9,792 bases of DNA from JAKEGN01 sp964465665 (GTDB taxonomy: Bacteria; Pseudomonadota; Gammaproteobacteria; Steroidobacterales; Woeseiaceae), in NCBI GenBank assembly GCA_964465665.1, contig CAYXKM010000165.1, positions 1-9,792 on the forward strand, given 5' to 3'. Every line of letters starts with the position of its first letter. Within the stretch, counting starts at the first letter, position 1. The position numbers were made by a program, and so were the translations under genes. The notes beneath the pieces were generated by a model, which made no database searches, was not told the origin of the DNA, and saw only the letters and a list, made by a program, of their open reading frames with translations. This document shows, piece after piece, positions 6,680-9,792 of this stretch.

Positions 6680-7552
6680 ATGAACGACAAACCGCCATCC
6701 AGCAGCGGCGCAGGATCAACCGGGATTTTCAAGCGCGTCGTACGCGCGATACGGGGTGAGCCCTGGAGCCGCGAAGAAATCCAGGACCTGTTTCAACAGT
6801 CTGAAAGTGTATTCGACCCGGAAGAGCAGGAGATGCTTTCCGGAGTTCTTGAGGTTGCGGAGACCCAGGTGCGCGACGTCATGGTTCCGCGTTCGCAAAT
6901 GGTGGTCATCGCCCGCGATCAGAGTCTCGACGAGATGTTGCAGGTGATCATCGAATCCGGTCATTCGCGCTTTCCGGTGATCGGTGAAGACCGGGACGAG
7001 GTGGTCGGAATTCTGCTGGCCAAGGATCTGTTGCGTTTTTTCAGCAATCCGGGCGAAGTAACTTTGCGCATCGACAAACTAATGCGGCCTGCCGTAGTGA
7101 TCCCCGAATCCAAACGACTGAATGCCCTGCTCAAGGAATTTCGCAACAGCCACAACCACATGGCCATCGTTGTGGACGAATACGGCGGCGTCTCCGGCCT
7201 GCTGACCATCGAGGATGTTCTGGAAGAGATCGTAGGTGAGATAGGCGATGAACACGATCCGGAAGAGGACCAGGATATTCAGCCCGAAGGCGAACGTGAG
7301 GGCCAGCCTACCTATTCGGTGCGGGCACTGACCCGCATCGAGGACTTCAACGAGCATTTCGACGCGCAGTTGCCCGATGAAGATTACGACACGGTCGGCG
7401 GGCTGGTGATGGCGCAGCTTGGACGGCTGCCGCGTCGCGGCGACGTCGTGCGTTTCGGTGACTTCGAATTTCGTGTCACCAAGGCGGACCGGCGTCGGGT
7501 CGATACGCTCCAGGTGCAACGGGCGCCTGCACAGGAACAGCAAAGCGCCTGA
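6680..7552 (+). CDS. ybeX: YbeX/CorC-family CBS-domain protein
   Basis: The 290-residue product is the short, soluble CorC/YbeX type. It has two CBS domains (about residues 65-122, with VRDVMVPRSQMVVI and SGHSRFPVIGE, and about 131-188, with LMRPAVVIPESKRL and MAIVVDEYGGVSGLLTIEDV), then an acidic linker (EHDPEEDQDI) and a C-terminal CorC/HlyC domain (about 208-282, EDYDTVGGLVMAQLGRLPRRG). There is no N-terminal DUF21 membrane domain. CBS pairs bind adenine nucleotides. The protein was named for magnesium and cobalt efflux with CorA, but its place beside ybeY has prompted proposals of a ribosome-related role; the sequence cannot decide. AGGA stands only two bases from the ATG, closer than usual. 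The gene ends nine bases before lnt. Confidence 0.96.
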   Translation: MNDKPPSSSGAGSTGIFKRVVRAIRGEPWSREEIQDLFQQSESVFDPEEQEMLSGVLEVAETQVRDVMVPRSQMVVIARDQSLDEMLQVIIESGHSRFPVIGEDRDEVVGILLAKDLLRFFSNPGEVTLRIDKLMRPAVVIPESKRLNALLKEFRNSHNHMAIVVDEYGGVSGLLTIEDVLEEIVGEIGDEHDPEEDQDIQPEGEREGQPTYSVRALTRIEDFNEHFDAQLPDEDYDTVGGLVMAQLGRLPRRGDVVRFGDFEFRVTKADRRRVDTLQVQRAPAQEQQSA

Positions 7553-7561
7553 CGCCGACCG

Positions 7562-9118
7562 ATGGACCTGCATGACCCTTCATCGCCGCAAACCCTGCGC
7601 GTGCAAATTGCCGCACTGCGAAAAGCTCATCCGAAACTACTGAATCTGGCCTACTTTGTCACCGGCGCATTGCTCATGCTGAGCTTCGCCCCCTCGTCGC
7701 AGTTCTGGCTGGCGCCGATCCTCGTTGCTCCGCTGCTGATCAGTGCCTTATACAGTACACCGCGCAACGCAGCGCGGCACGGGTTCTACTTCGGTTGCGG
7801 CCTGTTTCTCGCCGGTACGTACTGGTTCTACGTTTCGATCCATATTTTTGGCGAAGCGCCGCTGTGGATCGCGATGTTCCTGCTGCTCTGCCTGGTATTG
7901 ATCATGGGCGTGTATTACGCAGCGACAGCCTGGATCATTTGCCGGCTTGCGCGCGGCCGTCCGGCACCGTTAGTTGTCGTTGCGACGGCAGCCTGGGTCC
8001 TGGTCGAATGGCTGCGCGGCTGGTTCCTCAGCGGATTTCCCTGGATGACGCTTGGGTACAGCCAGATCGACTCACCCTTGGCCGGAATTGCACCGATTGC
8101 TGGCGTTTACGGGGTGTCTGGCGCGCTGTTGCTCAGCACTGCGTCGAGCCTTGCGGCGGTCTTGACCGGGACGACGCGACGCCGTGCCGTGTTTGCGTTT
8201 GTCGCCGTATCGCCCTGGATCCTCGGCTACCTGTTGCAGTCGATTGAATGGACGCAGCCTGCAGGCGCCGCAATCCGGACGACGATCGTGCAGGGCGGGG
8301 TTTCGCAGGATCAGAAATGGTTGCCGGAGCAATTCCCGAAGACACTTGCCCTGTATCGCGACGCCACGCTCGGCGGGCGCGATCACGAACTGGTCGTCTG
8401 GCCCGAAGTTGCGTTGCCGGCAGCCATGGATCAGATCGAGAACTACCTCGCGGCCATCGAGGACGAACTGGCCTTGAACGGCCAGTCGTTGCTGCTCGGT
8501 ATCCTCGAACGGGATTTTGCAACCGGGGCCATTTACAACAGCGTGCTCATGTTGAACGGCCGCGACAGGCAAACCTATCGTAAACGACACCTGGTGCCGT
8601 TCGGCGAGTACTTTCCAGTGCCCGATTTCATTCGCAACTGGATGCGGCTCATGAGCCTGCCAAATACGGACATGACCCCGGGCGCCGCCGAGCAACCGCT
8701 CCTGGAAACAGCAGGCGGGGAGAAACTGTCAGTGGCGATCTGTTACGAAGATGCCTATGGCGCGGAACAGCTCTATGCGCTGCCGGACGCCGGCGTGTTG
8801 ATCAACGTCAGCAACGATGCCTGGTTTGGCGATACGATCGCGCCGCACCAGCACCTGGAAATCGCGCGCATGCGCGCGCTGGAAGCAGGGCGCCACATGG
8901 TTCGGGCAACCAACAATGGCATCAGTGCGTTTGTCGACCACAAGGGCAGAATCCTCAATTCCGGTCCGCAATTCGAGTTCCTTTCCCTGACTCGTGACAT
9001 TCCGCCAATGGCCGGACTCACGCCTTACGCCCGGTTCGGCAACCTGCCGCTGGTGCTGGCCCTGGCCGTCATCGTTCTTGCGTTCGTTGCCGGAGGGCGG
9101 CAGCGAATACGAGCTTAA
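7562..9118 (+). CDS. lnt: Apolipoprotein N-acyltransferase Lnt
   Basis: Lnt adds the third acyl chain, to the N-terminal cysteine of apolipoproteins, at the periplasmic face of the inner membrane; this prepares lipoproteins for Lol sorting. The 518-residue product has several N-terminal membrane helices (about residues 25-230, including the family stretch WLRGWFLSGFPWMTLGYSQ), a nitrilase-like periplasmic domain (about 235-485) and a final helix (about 494-511). The catalytic triad is complete: Glu282 in WPEVALP, Lys341 in YRKRHLVPFGEYFP and Cys394 in VAICYEDAYG. NVSNDAWFGDTIAPHQHLEIARMRALE is the usual conserved block after the cysteine. The ATG at 7562 is nine bases after ybeX and lacks a clear ribosome site, so coupling is likely. 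About 15 polar residues precede the first helix, more than in E. coli, so a later start such as GTG 7601 is possible. Confidence 0.97.
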   Translation: MDLHDPSSPQTLRVQIAALRKAHPKLLNLAYFVTGALLMLSFAPSSQFWLAPILVAPLLISALYSTPRNAARHGFYFGCGLFLAGTYWFYVSIHIFGEAPLWIAMFLLLCLVLIMGVYYAATAWIICRLARGRPAPLVVVATAAWVLVEWLRGWFLSGFPWMTLGYSQIDSPLAGIAPIAGVYGVSGALLLSTASSLAAVLTGTTRRRAVFAFVAVSPWILGYLLQSIEWTQPAGAAIRTTIVQGGVSQDQKWLPEQFPKTLALYRDATLGGRDHELVVWPEVALPAAMDQIENYLAAIEDELALNGQSLLLGILERDFATGAIYNSVLMLNGRDRQTYRKRHLVPFGEYFPVPDFIRNWMRLMSLPNTDMTPGAAEQPLLETAGGEKLSVAICYEDAYGAEQLYALPDAGVLINVSNDAWFGDTIAPHQHLEIARMRALEAGRHMVRATNNGISAFVDHKGRILNSGPQFEFLSLTRDIPPMAGLTPYARFGNLPLVLALAVIVLAFVAGGRQRIRA

Positions 9119-9163
9119 GCCAAGCCTGACTGCTGCCAGACGCACGGATTCAATAATATAATA

Positions 9164-9177
9164 GATAATATATTATC
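9164..9177. repeat. 14-bp perfect AT-rich palindrome
   Basis: GATAATATATTATC reads identically on both strands. It lies 37 bases upstream of the -35 box of the TetR gene's promoter. It could be a regulator-binding site or simply a by-product of the strong AT bias; only its end bases are G or C. Confidence 0.5.
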
Positions 9178-9213
9178 GTAATTTATTGTTTCTAAACACA
9201 TAAAAATTTGCTA

Positions 9214-9242
9214 TTGCCATTTATTCTATTGATCTATAGAAT
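9214..9242 (+). promoter_or_regulatory. Promoter of the TetR-family gene
   Basis: TTGCCA (9214-9219) and TAGAAT (9237-9242) are separated by exactly 17 bases; each matches the sigma70 consensus at 5 of 6 positions. This is the best promoter in the window. Transcription would start near 9249, about 25 bases before the GTG start of the regulator gene. Confidence 0.65.
9223..9242. promoter_or_regulatory. Candidate operator for the TetR-family regulator
   Basis: ATTCTAT (9223-9229) and ATAGAAT (9236-9242) form a perfect 7-bp inverted repeat with six bases between, 20 bp in total. It covers the promoter spacer and the whole -10 box. Size, symmetry and position are typical of TetR-family autoregulatory operators, whose binding would block RNA polymerase. 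That the neighbouring gene product binds here is inference. Confidence 0.5.
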
Positions 9243-9273
9243 TCTTCCGCAATCAGGGCGACGTGAATCTCAA

Positions 9274-9792
9274 GTGAAACAGCACTCCGGCAGCAGCCGA
9301 TATCAGGATCAGCGCAAGCAAGCCATCATGTCAGCGGCAGCGGTATTCGCCGAGAAAGGCTTTCATGGATCGAGTACACGGGATATCGCGGAGCGGCTGG
9401 GCATCAAGCAGGGGAGCCTTTATTACTACTTCAAATCGAAAGAGGAGGCGCTCGGCGAGGTATGCCTCTTCGGTATCGAGGAGTACGTACACCGGATGCA
9501 GGATATCGCTGCCAACGCCCAGCCATTCGAAGCCAGGTTGCTGGCAACCATAACTTCGCACCTCTCGAGTTACCGCGAGCGGAACGAAGCGCTCAAGGTG
9601 TACAACGACGAACGGCACTACCTGCCAGAAGAGCGACGTACGCGGCTGAAACAGCTCGGGAGCCAGTACCGGAGACAACTCGAGGGAATATTCGAGGAGG
9701 GCAAGAAGAGCGGAGCCTTAAGGCCCACGCTGGATTGCCATTTTGGCGCACAGGCGGTGATAGGTCTTTGCAATGCCTGGGGAGACATCATC
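9274..9792 (+). CDS. TetR/AcrR-family transcriptional regulator (3' end cut by window edge)
   Basis: 173 codons are open to the window edge. The N-terminal DNA-binding domain is clear: AIMSAAAVFAEKGFHGSSTR, then the helix-turn-helix DIAERLGIKQGSLYYYFKSK (residues 37-56), the hallmark of TetR repressors. The rest (helical, with YNDERHYLPEERRTRLKQL and EGIFEEGKKSGALRP) is the ligand-binding and dimerisation domain; its style recalls the KstR2/fatty-acyl-CoA type, but I cannot assign a ligand. I prefer GTG 9274: it gives a normal-length N-terminal arm and follows the promoter by about 25 bases. The next in-frame ATG (9328) would remove half of the first helix. No clear ribosome site is seen. It is in the same direction as lnt but has its own promoter and operator, so it is probably a separate unit. 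Confidence 0.92.
   Translation, partial: MKQHSGSSRYQDQRKQAIMSAAAVFAEKGFHGSSTRDIAERLGIKQGSLYYYFKSKEEALGEVCLFGIEEYVHRMQDIAANAQPFEARLLATITSHLSSYRERNEALKVYNDERHYLPEERRTRLKQLGSQYRRQLEGIFEEGKKSGALRPTLDCHFGAQAVIGLCNAWGDII

Larger units (their letters stand above)
9119..9273. other. AT-rich gap between lnt and the TetR gene
   Basis: By my count positions 9151-9240 contain 17 G or C in 90 bases (about 19%), against high-GC coding DNA on both sides. The gap holds a 14-bp palindrome, a promoter and a 20-bp inverted repeat, all listed separately. I see no convincing intrinsic terminator for the lnt transcript: no strong stem precedes a T-run. No gene fits in it. Confidence 0.7.

Overview
The window looks like an ordinary chromosomal housekeeping segment of a gammaproteobacterium with high-GC coding DNA. 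The evidence is close agreement with Escherichia coli protein families down to residue numbering (UvrA, SSB and MiaB key residues fall at the same or nearly the same positions) and the gene order: a phoH-ybeY-ybeX-lnt block behind miaB, and an ssb gene near a divergent uvrA. The genus cannot be named from the sequence. All families are assigned from recalled motifs, with no database search.

Layout. Positions 1-1487 (minus strand) hold the first half of uvrA, which runs off the left edge exactly at its first ABC signature. A short divergent promoter region follows. Then, all on the plus strand: a YajR-like MFS transporter (1589-2803), ssb (2909-3343), miaB (3383-4723), a 315-bp gap with a 21-bp direct repeat and two hairpins, then the tightly packed group phoH/ybeZ (5039-6091), ybeY (6104-6604), ybeX/corC (6680-7552) and lnt (7562-9118). 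A very AT-rich gap (about 19% GC over 9151-9240, my count) precedes a TetR-family regulator gene (9274 to the right edge, partial). That gene has a well-formed promoter overlapped by a 20-bp inverted repeat that looks like an operator.

How the genes fit together. uvrA (nucleotide excision repair) and ssb (single-strand DNA binding) serve genome maintenance. miaB and ybeY act on tRNA modification and on rRNA maturation/ribosome quality. phoH/ybeZ is a predicted ATPase linked to ybeY. ybeX is a CBS-domain protein whose role is debated. lnt performs the last step of lipoprotein maturation at the inner membrane. The TetR gene begins a separate unit whose target lies outside the window or is the gene itself.

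I found no previously undescribed system. The items most worth a second look are the TetR promoter/operator with its AT-rich surroundings, the repeat and hairpin cluster between miaB and phoH, and the Asn-Gly tail of PhoH.
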